64,000 bases of DNA. Origin: an uncultured Lachnospiraceae bacterium (GTDB lineage: Bacteria; Bacillota; Clostridia; Lachnospirales; Lachnospiraceae). This document shows, in pieces, positions 38,582-47,506 of the stretch. The translations under genes were made by a program, and so were the position numbers. The stretch lies in contig CANQSB010000003.1 of the NCBI GenBank assembly GCA_947626435.1, forward strand, positions 91,487 to 155,486. The letters are read 5' to 3'. Each line of letters starts with the position of its first letter. The stretch's first letter is position 1. Below the pieces are notes generated by a model. The model made no database searches. It was not told where the DNA came from and worked only from the letters and a program-made list of their open reading frames with translations.

Positions 38582-39232
38582 ATGCGTGATCCGTATTTTT
38601 TTGACGATTGTGATATACTTAAAAACAAGCTGGGAATTAAAGACAGTGATAAGCTCGAACAGGCAGAAGTTGAATTTTCGTGCGCGAGAATCCATGACTT
38701 AGCGTATTCACCATTGTTGGGAAATTATGATTTGGCGCATTATTGCAAGATGCATAAATATATTTTTAGTGACTTGTATGAATGGGCTGGACAGCTCCGA
38801 ACTGTGTCAATGGAAAAAGAAGAAGCGCTTTTAGGATATATGTCTATAGATTATGCAGAGCCGCATGATATAGAAAAACAGACAGACGCAATTCTTAAAA
38901 AGATAAACAGTAGGAATTGGTTGGATATGTCGTTAGATGAACAGGCAGAGAAATTAGCGCAGGACACTGCTGATTTATGGAAAATACATTGCTTTCGCGA
39001 AGGAAACACACGGACCACCATAACATTTATATGCCAATTTGCAGACAGTCATGGTATGCCGATTGATCGTACATTATTTGAACAAAATGCGATTTATACA
39101 AGAAATGCACTGGTAGCTGCTTGTGCAATATTCAAAGACGGAGATTTTCGGAAATCGGAATATTTGATTAATATCATGAAGGATGGATTGAAAAATGGAT
39201 TAAATGAGGAGAACGACACTTCTAATTTTTGA
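38582..39232 (+). CDS. Fic family toxin (adenylyltransferase)
   Basis: The 216-residue protein has the Fic active-site motif HCFREGNTRT (HxFx(D/E)GNxR) near residue 140 and the preceding FSDLYEWAGQLRTVSM segment with the ATP-site flap. Class I Fic toxins AMP-ylate targets such as topoisomerase subunits and are kept silent by VbhA-type antitoxins; the target here is unknown. The start is 1 base after the antitoxin stop codon, so translation is coupled. It stands between two unrelated sugar loci, next to a repeat, which fits an acquired module. Confidence 0.88.
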   Translation: MRDPYFFDDCDILKNKLGIKDSDKLEQAEVEFSCARIHDLAYSPLLGNYDLAHYCKMHKYIFSDLYEWAGQLRTVSMEKEEALLGYMSIDYAEPHDIEKQTDAILKKINSRNWLDMSLDEQAEKLAQDTADLWKIHCFREGNTRTTITFICQFADSHGMPIDRTLFEQNAIYTRNALVAACAIFKDGDFRKSEYLINIMKDGLKNGLNEENDTSNF

Positions 39233-39355
39233 TGGTTGTGTGCAGGGATATTTGTGCGATATATATAATTTTTTTGTAAGGTTATTGTCTGGAATTTAGA
39301 GGTAAAATCTGGTATCATTATATCAGTATGAAAATGGGCGCTGGGCGGCGCGGAA

Positions 39356-40780
39356 ATGGGGGAAGGTATGCAGAATTATTATTTGGCGGTTGATATTGGG
39401 GCATCAAGCGGGCGGCATATATTGGGGCATTTAGAGGATGGAAAAATGCAGCTTGAAGAAATCTACCGCTTTGAGAATGGCATGAAAAAGCAGGACGGAA
39501 AGCTGCTTTGGGATGTGGAGCATTTATTTGCGGAGATATGCAATGGCATGAAGAAGTGCAGGGAGCGCGGTAAAATTCCTGTGAGCATGGCGATTGACAC
39601 GTGGGCTGTGGATTATGTGCTGCTTGATGGGAATGACGGGGTGCTTGGCGATACATACGGGTATCGTGACAGCCGCACGGCGGGGATGGACGAGAAGGTT
39701 TATGAGATTATTCCGGAAAAGGAGCTTTATGCGAGGACGGGCATACAAAAGCAGATGTTCAATACTATTTATCAGCTTATGGCGGTTAAGCAGCAGATGC
39801 CTGAGCTGCTGGAGCGGGCGGAGACGTTTTTGATGTTGCCTGATTATTTCCAGTTTTTGCTTACGGGCGTCAAGGCTTCGGAATATACTAATGCGACTTC
39901 CACGCAGCTTGTAAATCCCAGCGATAAGCAGTGGGACAGGGAGTTGATTGCGCGTCTTGGATATCCAGACAGGATTTTTATGCCGCTTAACATGCCGGGG
40001 ACTAAAGTAGGAAATTTGAAGGGTGAAATACAGAAAGAGGTCGGCTTTGACTGTGAGGTGGTCATGTGTGCAAGCCACGATACGGCGTCTGCGGTTATGG
40101 CAACGCCGTCTGACGAGGCTGCCCCGCTTTATATAAGCTCGGGCACATGGTCGCTTATGGGCGTGGAGTCTGAAACCGCGCATTGCGATGAAAAGAGCAG
40201 GCTTGCGAATTTCACTAATGAAGGCGGTTACGAGTACCGTTTCAGGTATCTGAAAAATATTATGGGGCTTTGGATGATACAGTCTGTCCGCCATGAAACG
40301 GGCGACAGCTATTCATTTGCCCAGCTTTGCGAGATGGCTGAGGAAAATAAAGCTTTTCCGTCGCGTGTTGACGTCAATGACGACTGTTTCCTTGCACCGC
40401 AGAATATGACGGAGGAGATTAAGGCGTATTGCACGCGGAGCGGGCAGCCGTGTCCTGAAACCTTGGGCGAGGTCGCGGCAGTTGTGTATCAAAGCCTTGC
40501 GGAGTGCTATGGCAGGACCGTGAAGGAGCTTGAGGCGAATACAGGTAAAGTGTATGACAGTATTCATATTATCGGCGGGGGCTCTAATGCGGAATATTTA
40601 AACCAGCTTACCGCTGATGCCGCGCAAAAGAAGGTATATGCAGGACCAGGCGAGGCTACGGCAGTCGGAAATCTGATGTCACAGATGATTAGGAACTGTG
40701 AGCTTGAAAGTTTGGCTGATGCAAGAAAATGCGTTATGAAATCTTTTGAAATAAAAATATTTAATAATAAGGAGGCTTAA
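39356..40780 (+). CDS. rhaB: Rhamnulokinase
   Basis: FGGY-family kinase phosphorylating L-rhamnulose to L-rhamnulose-1-phosphate. The 474-residue protein opens with YYLAVDIGASSGRHILG, has AIDTWAVDYVLLD and GDTYGYRDSRT, the mid-protein CASHDTASAV and the C-terminal IHIIGGGSNAEYLNQLTADA, all typical of RhaB. ATG 39356 or 39368 may be the start; neither has a perfect ribosome site. The isomerase gene begins 3 bases after the stop, with its ribosome site inside the rhaB end. Confidence 0.93.
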   Translation: MGEGMQNYYLAVDIGASSGRHILGHLEDGKMQLEEIYRFENGMKKQDGKLLWDVEHLFAEICNGMKKCRERGKIPVSMAIDTWAVDYVLLDGNDGVLGDTYGYRDSRTAGMDEKVYEIIPEKELYARTGIQKQMFNTIYQLMAVKQQMPELLERAETFLMLPDYFQFLLTGVKASEYTNATSTQLVNPSDKQWDRELIARLGYPDRIFMPLNMPGTKVGNLKGEIQKEVGFDCEVVMCASHDTASAVMATPSDEAAPLYISSGTWSLMGVESETAHCDEKSRLANFTNEGGYEYRFRYLKNIMGLWMIQSVRHETGDSYSFAQLCEMAEENKAFPSRVDVNDDCFLAPQNMTEEIKAYCTRSGQPCPETLGEVAAVVYQSLAECYGRTVKELEANTGKVYDSIHIIGGGSNAEYLNQLTADAAQKKVYAGPGEATAVGNLMSQMIRNCELESLADARKCVMKSFEIKIFNNKEA

Positions 40781-40782
40781 CT

Positions 40783-42201
40783 ATGTTAGTAAACACAAAA
40801 GCAAGAGTCGGCGTTTTTTCCATTGCGCTGGGGGCGTATCTGCCGCAGTTCCCGTCGCTTGTGCCGGAGTTCAACGCACAGTACGACGCGTTTAAAAAGA
40901 CGATTCCCGACACTGTGGAAATCGTTGACGGCGGCATTGTCACCACAAAGGAGCTGGCTCAGGCGGCGGGCGACAAATTCCGCGCGGCTGATGTTGACCT
41001 TGTAATATTGCAGCTTTTGACATATGCCACATCTTACAATATGTTACCCGCGGTAAGGGATTTGGACGTGCCTGTCGTGCTGGTAAATGTGCAGAAAAAG
41101 AAAGCGCCTGATTACGCGAATACCGATACGGCGACATGGCTTGGCGAGCTGTATGCGTGCGGCGCCGTGGGCGAGATGGTAGCCGATTTGGAGCGCGCCG
41201 GCAAGCGTCATGCTGTCATCACGGGCGTAGTTGAGGGCGGAGATCCGCAGGTGCAGGCTGAAATAGAAGACTGGTGCCGCGCGGCTCAGGTACGCCGCCG
41301 TTTCCGTGACACCAATCTGGCGCAGATTGGCCGTCCCTATCCTGGCATGATGGATTTGTATATCGACGAGACAAACCTTTATCACAGAATGTTCCTCTAC
41401 ACAAAGCAGTTTGACTGGGAAAAAATGTGGGCGATTGCCGACAATATCACAGACGAGACCGCTATCCGCGAAAAGGCGCAGGATATCCTTGACACCTTTG
41501 ACATTGAGGGCGGCGGCACTGTAGAAAAGGTCTGGGATATGGCTAAATATGTAGTCGCTTTTGAGCAGTGGGTTAAAGATGAGCAGATTGCCTTTATCGC
41601 ATCTCACTATGACGGCTTTGCGCAGGGCAAGGCAGGCGTTTTGGACAGCATGCTTATTCCCGCTTTTTCAATGCTGATAAAACAGGGCGTTGCGTGCGCG
41701 GTTGAGGGCGATATCAAGGTTGCCATGGCAATGAGCATTCTCAAAACTATTTCGGGCACAGGGCAGCTTTCAGAGATGTACTCTATCGACTTTGAAAAAG
41801 ACCTCTGCATCATAGGACACAGCGGTTCAGGCGATGCTGACATTTCAGACAGAAAGCCGACAATGAAAATCGTGCCCGTATTCCACGGCAAGACAGGCGG
41901 CGGATATCTGACACAGTTCTATCCGTACACAGGTCCAATCACATATTTAGGCATCACGCAGGACAAAGACGGTCATTTCAAATTTGTAGTAGCCGAGGGC
42001 ATTAATGAGGAAGGACCGATTTTCACATTCGGTGATACAAATATGCGCATGCGTTTCAGCTGCGGCGCGCGCGAGTTCTGTAACAGATGGAGCGAGGCAG
42101 GACCTACACACCATATGGCAGCAGCAGTTGGAAGACACATCGACACGATACTAAAGGTCGCAAAAATCTTTAATGTGCCCGTAGATGTTATTACGAGATA
42201 A
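40783..42201 (+). CDS. FucI/AraA-like sugar isomerase, candidate L-rhamnose isomerase
   Basis: The 472-residue protein belongs to the L-fucose/L-arabinose isomerase fold family rather than to RhaA: VDLVILQLLTYATSYNMLPAV, VVLVNVQKKKAP, GVVEGGDPQVQAEIEDWCRA, and C-terminal GTGQLSEMYSIDFEKD, SGSGDADISDRKPTMKIVPV. It lies between rhaB and rhaD, where rhaA would be expected, and no other rhamnose isomerase is in the window, so it probably converts L-rhamnose to L-rhamnulose. This is inference from context; L-fucose or L-arabinose cannot be excluded. AAGGAGG lies just upstream and overlaps the rhaB end. Confidence 0.8.
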   Translation: MLVNTKARVGVFSIALGAYLPQFPSLVPEFNAQYDAFKKTIPDTVEIVDGGIVTTKELAQAAGDKFRAADVDLVILQLLTYATSYNMLPAVRDLDVPVVLVNVQKKKAPDYANTDTATWLGELYACGAVGEMVADLERAGKRHAVITGVVEGGDPQVQAEIEDWCRAAQVRRRFRDTNLAQIGRPYPGMMDLYIDETNLYHRMFLYTKQFDWEKMWAIADNITDETAIREKAQDILDTFDIEGGGTVEKVWDMAKYVVAFEQWVKDEQIAFIASHYDGFAQGKAGVLDSMLIPAFSMLIKQGVACAVEGDIKVAMAMSILKTISGTGQLSEMYSIDFEKDLCIIGHSGSGDADISDRKPTMKIVPVFHGKTGGGYLTQFYPYTGPITYLGITQDKDGHFKFVVAEGINEEGPIFTFGDTNMRMRFSCGAREFCNRWSEAGPTHHMAAAVGRHIDTILKVAKIFNVPVDVITR

Positions 42202-42257
42202 TAAGTAATTTTATTGATAGGCATACAGACATTTGCGAAGCATTATTCAATAACGTA

Positions 42258-42337
42258 GAGTTTGGGTGAAATATACAAAAGAAGCGACGATTCGTATCAC
42301 GCACCAAGTCGCGTTTTTGTATATTTCGCACAAACTC
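42258..42337. repeat. Palindromic repeat family C, copy 2
   Basis: Stem arms GAGTTTGGGTGAAATATACA and TGTATATTTCGCACAAACTC, inner GCGAC/GTCGC. Relative to copy 3 several paired positions have changed together (A/T to G/C in both arms). Followed, as copy 3, by GGACGGTTGAGAA. Confidence 0.85.
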
Positions 42338-42411
42338 GGACGGTTGAGAACACGTTTATTATTAATCAAAAAATATATGGGCATATATGCGAAACTCTAT
42401 TTGACAACGTA

Positions 42412-42489
42412 GAATTTAGGCAAAATATATAAAATAAGCGGCGTTTCGCGGAGCGTCTAGCCGCGTTTTTATATATTTTGACTAAATTC
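42412..42489. repeat. Palindromic repeat family C, copy 3
   Basis: Stem arms GAATTTAGGCAAAATATATA and TATATATTTTGACTAAATTC, inner GCGGC/GCCGC, preceded by GAAACTCTATTTGACAACGT and followed by GGACGGTTGAGAA. With copy 2 it fills the 340-bp gap between the isomerase and rhaD. Confidence 0.85.
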
Positions 42490-42540
42490 GGACGGTTGAG
42501 AAAACTTTTATTATTATATATAGAAAGGAAGTAATATCTT

Positions 42541-43365
42541 ATGAAATTTTTAGACGCAGAATTTGTACAAGGCTTTATCCGCATGGCAAACGACGGCTGG
42601 GAACAGGGCTGGCACGAGAGAAACGGCGGCAACCTTTCTTACCGTGTAAAGCCCGAGGAAGTAGATCAGGTAAAGGAGAACTTTGAGGCGAAGGAGTGGC
42701 AGCCAATCGGAACTTCCGTTCCCAAGCTTGCAGGCGAGTATTTCCTTGTGACAGGCAGCGGCAAATATTTCCGCAATGTCATAATAAAGCCCGAGGATTC
42801 TATGTGCATGATAGAAGTTGACGATAAAGGCGAGAATTACCGCATAGTATGGGGACTTGTAAACGGCGGCAGACCTACCTCCGAGCTGCCCTCTCATCTG
42901 ATGAATCATGAAGTAAAGAAAGAAGTATCAGGCGGCAAATACCGCGTTATCTACCATGCGCATACGACAAACGTAATTGCGCTTACCTTTGTACTTCCAC
43001 TGAAGGACGAAGTTTTCACGAGAGAGCTTTGGGAGATGGCTACAGAGTGCCCTGTAGTATTCCCTGGCGGCATCGGCGTAGTGCCTTGGATGGTTCCGGG
43101 CGGCAGAGATATAGCGGTTGCTACCAGCAAGCTTATGAAGGATTATGATGTCGCAATCTGGGCGCATCACGGAATGTTCGCGGCAGGCGAGGATTTTGAC
43201 CTTACCTTTGGGCTTATGCACACGGTAGAGAAATCGGCGGAAATCCTTGTAAAAATGCTCTCAATGCGTCCCGACAAACTGCAGACAATCACGCCTGATG
43301 ATTTCCGCAACCTTGCAAAGGATTTCAAGGTTACATTGCCTGAAAAGTTTTTGTATGAGAAATAA
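42541..43365 (+). CDS. rhaD: Rhamnulose-1-phosphate aldolase
   Basis: Class II aldolase splitting rhamnulose-1-phosphate into DHAP and L-lactaldehyde. The 274-residue protein has GWHERNGGNLSYRV, VTGSGKYFRNV, the zinc-ligand region IYHAHTTNVIALTF and VAIWAHHGMFAAGEDFDLTFGLMHTVEKSAE-type end (seen as AIWAHHGMFAAGEDF). Length is as in RhaD of other bacteria. AGAAAGGAAG lies upstream. It follows the isomerase after a gap with two structured repeats and precedes fucO. Confidence 0.95.
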   Translation: MKFLDAEFVQGFIRMANDGWEQGWHERNGGNLSYRVKPEEVDQVKENFEAKEWQPIGTSVPKLAGEYFLVTGSGKYFRNVIIKPEDSMCMIEVDDKGENYRIVWGLVNGGRPTSELPSHLMNHEVKKEVSGGKYRVIYHAHTTNVIALTFVLPLKDEVFTRELWEMATECPVVFPGGIGVVPWMVPGGRDIAVATSKLMKDYDVAIWAHHGMFAAGEDFDLTFGLMHTVEKSAEILVKMLSMRPDKLQTITPDDFRNLAKDFKVTLPEKFLYEK

Positions 43366-43465
43366 TGCTGGTTAAACAATAAAAAATAAGGCGTATGCGA
43401 AATCGTACTGTGAGGGGCGCGTTTTGCAATTGCCTAAAAAAATAATAAAAAAGGAGAGAAGTATT

Positions 43466-44614
43466 ATGGCAAACAGATTTGTACTGAACGAAATTTCTTA
43501 TCATGGAGCGGGCGCAATTTCGGAGATTGCGGCTGAGGCGAAGGGGCGCGGCTTTAAAAAGGCTTTTGTGTGCTCAGACCCTGACCTTGTAAAGTTCGGC
43601 GTTACAAAAAAGGTGCTTGACGTATTGGACGGCGCGAGCCTCACTTATGAGGTATATTCAAACATCAAGCCGAATCCTACGGTTGAGAATGTGCAGACGG
43701 GTGTTGCGGCGTTTAAGAAGTCTGGTGCTGATTACCTTATCGCAATCGGCGGAGGCTCGTCAATGGATACGGCAAAGGCAATCGGCATTATCATTGCAAA
43801 TCCTGACTTTGAAGATGTTGTAAGCCTTGAAGGTGTTGCGCCGACGAAGAATAAGTCTGTGCCTATTTTTGCGGTGCCGACAACAGCTGGTACGGCTGCG
43901 GAGGTTACGATTAATTATGTTATCACTGACGCGGAGAAAAACCGCAAGATGGTTTGTGTAGATCCTAAGGATATTCCTGTGGTTGCGTTTGTAGATCCTG
44001 AGATGATGTCTACGATGCCCAAGGGGCTTACGGCGGCGACAGGTATGGACGCGCTGACGCATGCTATTGAGGGATATATTACGGCGGGCGCGTGGGAGCT
44101 GTCTGATATGTTCCACCTTAAGGCAATTGAGATTATTTCACGTTCGCTTAGGGGCGCTGTGGCTAATACGCCTGAGGGAAGGGCTGATATGGCGCTTGGG
44201 CAGTATGTAGCGGGAATGGGATTTTCAAATGTAGGCTTGGGTATTGTACATTCTATGGCTCACCCGCTTGGTGCGCTTTATGATACGCCGCATGGCATTG
44301 CAAATGCGATTATTCTGCCGACTGTTATGGAGTATAATGCGGAGGCTACTGGGGAGAAGTATCGTGAGATTGCGAGGGCTATGGGAGTTGAAGGCGTTGA
44401 TGCTATGTCGCAGGAGGAGTATAGGAAGGCGGCTATTGATGCGGTGAAGAAGCTTTCGCAGGATGTGGGGATTCCGGCGAATTTGAAGGAGATTGTAAAG
44501 AGGGAGGATATTCCGTTCCTTGCGCAGTCGGCTTATGATGATGCGTGCAGGCCGGGGAATCCTAAGGAGACTAGTGTGGAGGATATTACTAAGTTGTATG
44601 AGTCTTTGATTTGA
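43466..44614 (+). CDS. fucO: Lactaldehyde reductase (iron-dependent alcohol dehydrogenase)
   Basis: Reduces L-lactaldehyde from RhaD to 1,2-propanediol, regenerating NAD+. The 382-residue protein has the group III alcohol dehydrogenase features: IAIGGGSSMDTAKAIG (NAD loop), TTAGTAAEVT, and the metal-binding histidines in GMDALTHAIEGYI and GIVHSMAHPLGALYDTPHG. ATG 43466 follows AAGGAG at 43451-43456. Its leader (GCGTTTTGCAATTGCCTAA at about 43419-43437) resembles leaders of metY and others. Confidence 0.93.
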   Translation: MANRFVLNEISYHGAGAISEIAAEAKGRGFKKAFVCSDPDLVKFGVTKKVLDVLDGASLTYEVYSNIKPNPTVENVQTGVAAFKKSGADYLIAIGGGSSMDTAKAIGIIIANPDFEDVVSLEGVAPTKNKSVPIFAVPTTAGTAAEVTINYVITDAEKNRKMVCVDPKDIPVVAFVDPEMMSTMPKGLTAATGMDALTHAIEGYITAGAWELSDMFHLKAIEIISRSLRGAVANTPEGRADMALGQYVAGMGFSNVGLGIVHSMAHPLGALYDTPHGIANAIILPTVMEYNAEATGEKYREIARAMGVEGVDAMSQEEYRKAAIDAVKKLSQDVGIPANLKEIVKREDIPFLAQSAYDDACRPGNPKETSVEDITKLYESLI

Positions 44615-44681
44615 CAAATTGTAGGTGGCATAATGGGCGCTAATGGTGAATGGTGCCCATTATGTTTTGTGGCAGGAGGTC

Positions 44682-44847
44682 GCCCGAGCAGGGGCATATA
44701 CCCCATGCGGACATCGCTTGCGCTCAGTGGGAAACGTAGCGGTACTAAGCTCAATTGCGCTGCAAAAGGAGCTGCGCTTTTGCAGCTTATTTCGCTAAGT
44801 GCCGACGTTTCCCAAGGTCCTTATGGGGTATATGCCCCTGCTCGGGC
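44682..44847. repeat. Palindromic repeat family B, copy 2 (short form)
   Basis: A 166-bp unit with perfect 25-bp outer arms (44682-44706 and 44823-44847) identical to those of copy 1, and a core with GGGAAACGT..ACGTTTCCC and GCTGCAAAAG..CTTTTGCAGC. Open frames that run through it are not supported as genes. Confidence 0.92.
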
Positions 44848-44992
44848 TAGGCTGTTGGCTGAGACTGAAAAAGCAGTAGGGCAGAAAGAGGAGAGTGTGA
44901 GTGAGCTGCTTTTGGATTGGCTAGGCTGTTGGCTGAGATTGAAAAAGCAGCATGGCAGAAAGAGGAGAGCGTGGGCAAGCTGTTTCTGGCTT
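44845..44992 (+). repeat. 74-bp tandem duplication next to family B copy 2
   Basis: Units 44845-44918 and 44919-44992 both start GGCTAGGCTGTTGGCTGAGA and contain GGCAGAAAGAGGAGAG, with roughly ten differences. No gene is visible between fucO and the GH115 start at 45055. Confidence 0.75.
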
Positions 44993-45054
44993 GGGTTATT
45001 TGCTAGAACTAAAAAGGCATGCATAGGTTGTCCGTAGGTGTGGGAGAGATTGAT

Positions 45055-47088
45055 ATGAGGATTAATCAGGCGAGCGAGATTGTGAATTTGGCGGGGGATT
45101 ATGATACTGTGCCTGTGAGACGTGCGATGAAGAATTTGGAGCGTGATTTGGGCTTTGTCTGTTTGCCGGCTAAGGTGGCTGGGGATAGGATTTGTCTGGA
45201 TGTATGCGAGAGAGAGCTTGGGGCGGAGGCTTATGAGGTTTCGGCGCGGGATGGGGAGCTGCGGATTGAGGCTTGTGATGAATTGGGATTTATTTATGGT
45301 ATTTATGCAGTGAGCCGTGAGCTTCTTGGCGTGCGTGATTTTTGGTTTTGGAATGACCAGAGGTTTGACAAGAGGGACGAGATCATTGTGCCTGAAAATT
45401 ATCATTTGAGTAGTACGCCTTTTGTCGTGCGGTATCGCGGGTGGTTTGTCAATGATGAGGTGTTGATTAGCGCGTGGACTTTGGAGCGGAGTAAGGATAA
45501 GCCTTGGGAGATGGTGTTTGAGGCATTGCTGCGCTGTGGCGGTAATATGGTTATTCCGGGGACTGACAGAAATTCAAGGAAGTACCGTAGTCTTGCGCGT
45601 GATATGGGGCTTATTATTACGCATCATCATGCTGAGCCTTTGGGGGCGGAGATGTTTGCGCGTGCTTATCCTGAGCTGGAGGCGTCGTATGCGGTGTACC
45701 CTGATAAATTTCATGGCTTATGGGAGAGGGCTTTGGAGGAGCAGGAGGGGTATAAGGTGATTTGGAACCTTGGCTTCCGCGGTCAGGGGGATAAGCCTTT
45801 CTGGGCGGATGATCCGAGGTATGATACTGCGGCGGCGCGGGGAGAGCTTATGGGCAGGCTGATTGGGCTTCAGTATGATTTGGTGCAGAAACGTTATCCA
45901 GGCGCTGTGTGCGCGACTAATCTTTATGGCGAGACAATGGAGCTTTACCGCGACGGTTATCTTAAGCTGCCTGAGAAGGTTATTAAAATATGGGGAGACA
46001 ACGGATTTGGGGCGATGGTGTCGCGCCGTCAGGGGAACCATAATCCGCGTGTTTCGGCATTGCCTGATATGAATGATGCGGGAGCGCATGGCATTTATTA
46101 TCATGCGTCATTTTATGATCTGCAGGCGGCGAATCATATAACGATGCTGCCAAATTCCTGTGACTTTGTGGAAAAAACGCTTAGGGACGTGCTTGCGCAT
46201 GGAGTGAAGGATTTTTGGATTATAAACTGTTCAAATGTGAAGCCACATGTATTTACGCTAGGGTTGATTGCGCGAATGTGGCGCGGCGGAAAAATGACAG
46301 ATGTGTCAGGCGTTGCCAGAGAATATCTTCGCGATTATGCGTCTAAATATTTTGGCGAGGAGGCGGCGGAGAAGGCGGCAAAATGTTTTCTTTCGTACTA
46401 TGGCGCGGCGCTGGCGTATGGACCTAATGAAGATGACCATGCGGGCGAGCAGTTTGCAAACCATGTGATGCGTATGCTTGTCAGCCAGTATATGCGTGAC
46501 GAGGGCAATCGTGGGCCTCATTTGCTGTGGGCGACGGACGCGGAGACTTTGCGTGGGCAGATTGAATGGTATCTTGAATTGTGCCGTCAGGGGCGTGAGA
46601 ATTATACAGGGTGTGTGCAGGAGTGTGAACAGGCGGCTCTTGGTATGTCTTGCGCGGCGCAGGAGCTTTTGCGGGATTCTGTTCTTCTGCAGGCAAAAAT
46701 TTATCAGTTTTGCTACAGCGGCGCTGTGTCAGCCTGCGAATCTTTACTGGAGGCGCTTGATAAAAACTATATCAAGGCGTTTTATCATGCGGGGCTTGCG
46801 CGCGCGGACTATCTTGCGGCGAACGCGGCAATGCGCGAGAGAGAGCATGGAAAGTGGCAGGGCTTTTATGCAAATGACTGTCTGACTGACGTAAAGCAGA
46901 CGGCTTGGCTTATAGGCAATTTAATGGGATATCTGCGCAACAAGGGCGACGGTCCGCATTTTTACGAATGGCAGCGCAAATTCCTCTACGCAGAGGAAGA
47001 TACGCGCGTGGTGCTGATTCTAAATATGGAAAATCATCTGAATGATGATGAATTATTTAATTTAATGAGAAAGGAATGGGAAAAATGA
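45055..47088 (+). CDS. GH115-like alpha-glucuronidase family protein (short form)
   Basis: The 677-residue protein matches the GH115 layout: an N-terminal domain (GFIYGIYAVSRELLGVRDFWFW), the barrel with YRGWFVNDEVLISAW, GGNMVIPGTDRNS, GLIITHHHAEPLGAEMFAR, YHASFYDLQAANHITMLP and DFWIINCSNVKPH. Known GH115 enzymes remove (methyl)glucuronic acid from xylan and are secreted and longer (about 800-1000 residues). This one lacks a signal peptide and sits with rhaM, so it may act on imported, uronic-acid-bearing rhamnose oligomers (inference). ATG 45055 is favoured by GGGAGAG at 45042-45048; ATG 45019 is also in frame. The stop overlaps the rhaM start (ATGA). Confidence 0.8.
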   Translation: MRINQASEIVNLAGDYDTVPVRRAMKNLERDLGFVCLPAKVAGDRICLDVCERELGAEAYEVSARDGELRIEACDELGFIYGIYAVSRELLGVRDFWFWNDQRFDKRDEIIVPENYHLSSTPFVVRYRGWFVNDEVLISAWTLERSKDKPWEMVFEALLRCGGNMVIPGTDRNSRKYRSLARDMGLIITHHHAEPLGAEMFARAYPELEASYAVYPDKFHGLWERALEEQEGYKVIWNLGFRGQGDKPFWADDPRYDTAAARGELMGRLIGLQYDLVQKRYPGAVCATNLYGETMELYRDGYLKLPEKVIKIWGDNGFGAMVSRRQGNHNPRVSALPDMNDAGAHGIYYHASFYDLQAANHITMLPNSCDFVEKTLRDVLAHGVKDFWIINCSNVKPHVFTLGLIARMWRGGKMTDVSGVAREYLRDYASKYFGEEAAEKAAKCFLSYYGAALAYGPNEDDHAGEQFANHVMRMLVSQYMRDEGNRGPHLLWATDAETLRGQIEWYLELCRQGRENYTGCVQECEQAALGMSCAAQELLRDSVLLQAKIYQFCYSGAVSACESLLEALDKNYIKAFYHAGLARADYLAANAAMREREHGKWQGFYANDCLTDVKQTAWLIGNLMGYLRNKGDGPHFYEWQRKFLYAEEDTRVVLILNMENHLNDDELFNLMRKEWEK

Positions 47089-47396
47089 TAAAAGGTTTTA
47101 AAATGAAGCTTTATCCTGGACAGGAGGCAGAGTACGAAAAACGCCACAATGAGCTGTGGCAGGAAATGAAGGACATGATTCACGAGCATGGCGGGAAAAA
47201 TTATTCGATTTTTCTCGACCAGGAGACACTGACGCTGTTCGGCTACATCGAGATTGAAGACGAGGAGCTCTGGGCAAAGGGCGCGGACACGGCAATCAAC
47301 CGCAAATGGTGGGATTTTATGGCGGACATCATGGAGACAAACCCTGACAACAGCCCTGTGTCTGTTGATTTGAAGCCGCTGTTTCATCTGGATTAA
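47085..47396 (+). CDS. rhaM: L-rhamnose mutarotase
   Basis: Interconverts the anomers of L-rhamnose so that the isomerase receives the right form. The 103-residue protein has the family pattern FKMKLYPGQEAEYEKRHNELW, YSIFLDQETLTLFGYIEIED and NRKWWDFMADIMETNPDNSP. ATG 47085 overlaps the GH115 stop codon by the ATGA arrangement, so the two are translationally coupled; AAAGGAA lies upstream. A terminator follows at 47427. Confidence 0.93.
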   Translation: MIKGFKMKLYPGQEAEYEKRHNELWQEMKDMIHEHGGKNYSIFLDQETLTLFGYIEIEDEELWAKGADTAINRKWWDFMADIMETNPDNSPVSVDLKPLFHLD

Positions 47397-47426
47397 TGTT
47401 CCAATTAAAATGGTATAAAATTACTT

Positions 47427-47466
47427 CAAAACGAATGGCATTATGCAGGCGGCCGTTCGTTTTGCT
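47427..47466 (+). terminator. Terminator-like hairpin after rhaM
   Basis: CAAAACGAATGGC pairs with GCCGTTCGTTTTG (47452-47464). The T run is part of the stem, so this may be a weak or bidirectional site. Confidence 0.5.
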
Positions 47467-47506
47467 TTCAAAATAAAATACAGCGCAATAAAGGAGCGGT
47501 TAAAAA

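Noticed and set aside
38029..45037. Open frames running through family B copies (38029-38310, 44633-45037)
   Set aside because: They translate the palindromic arms and core and have no ribosome site; the paired changes indicate selection on structure, not on protein.
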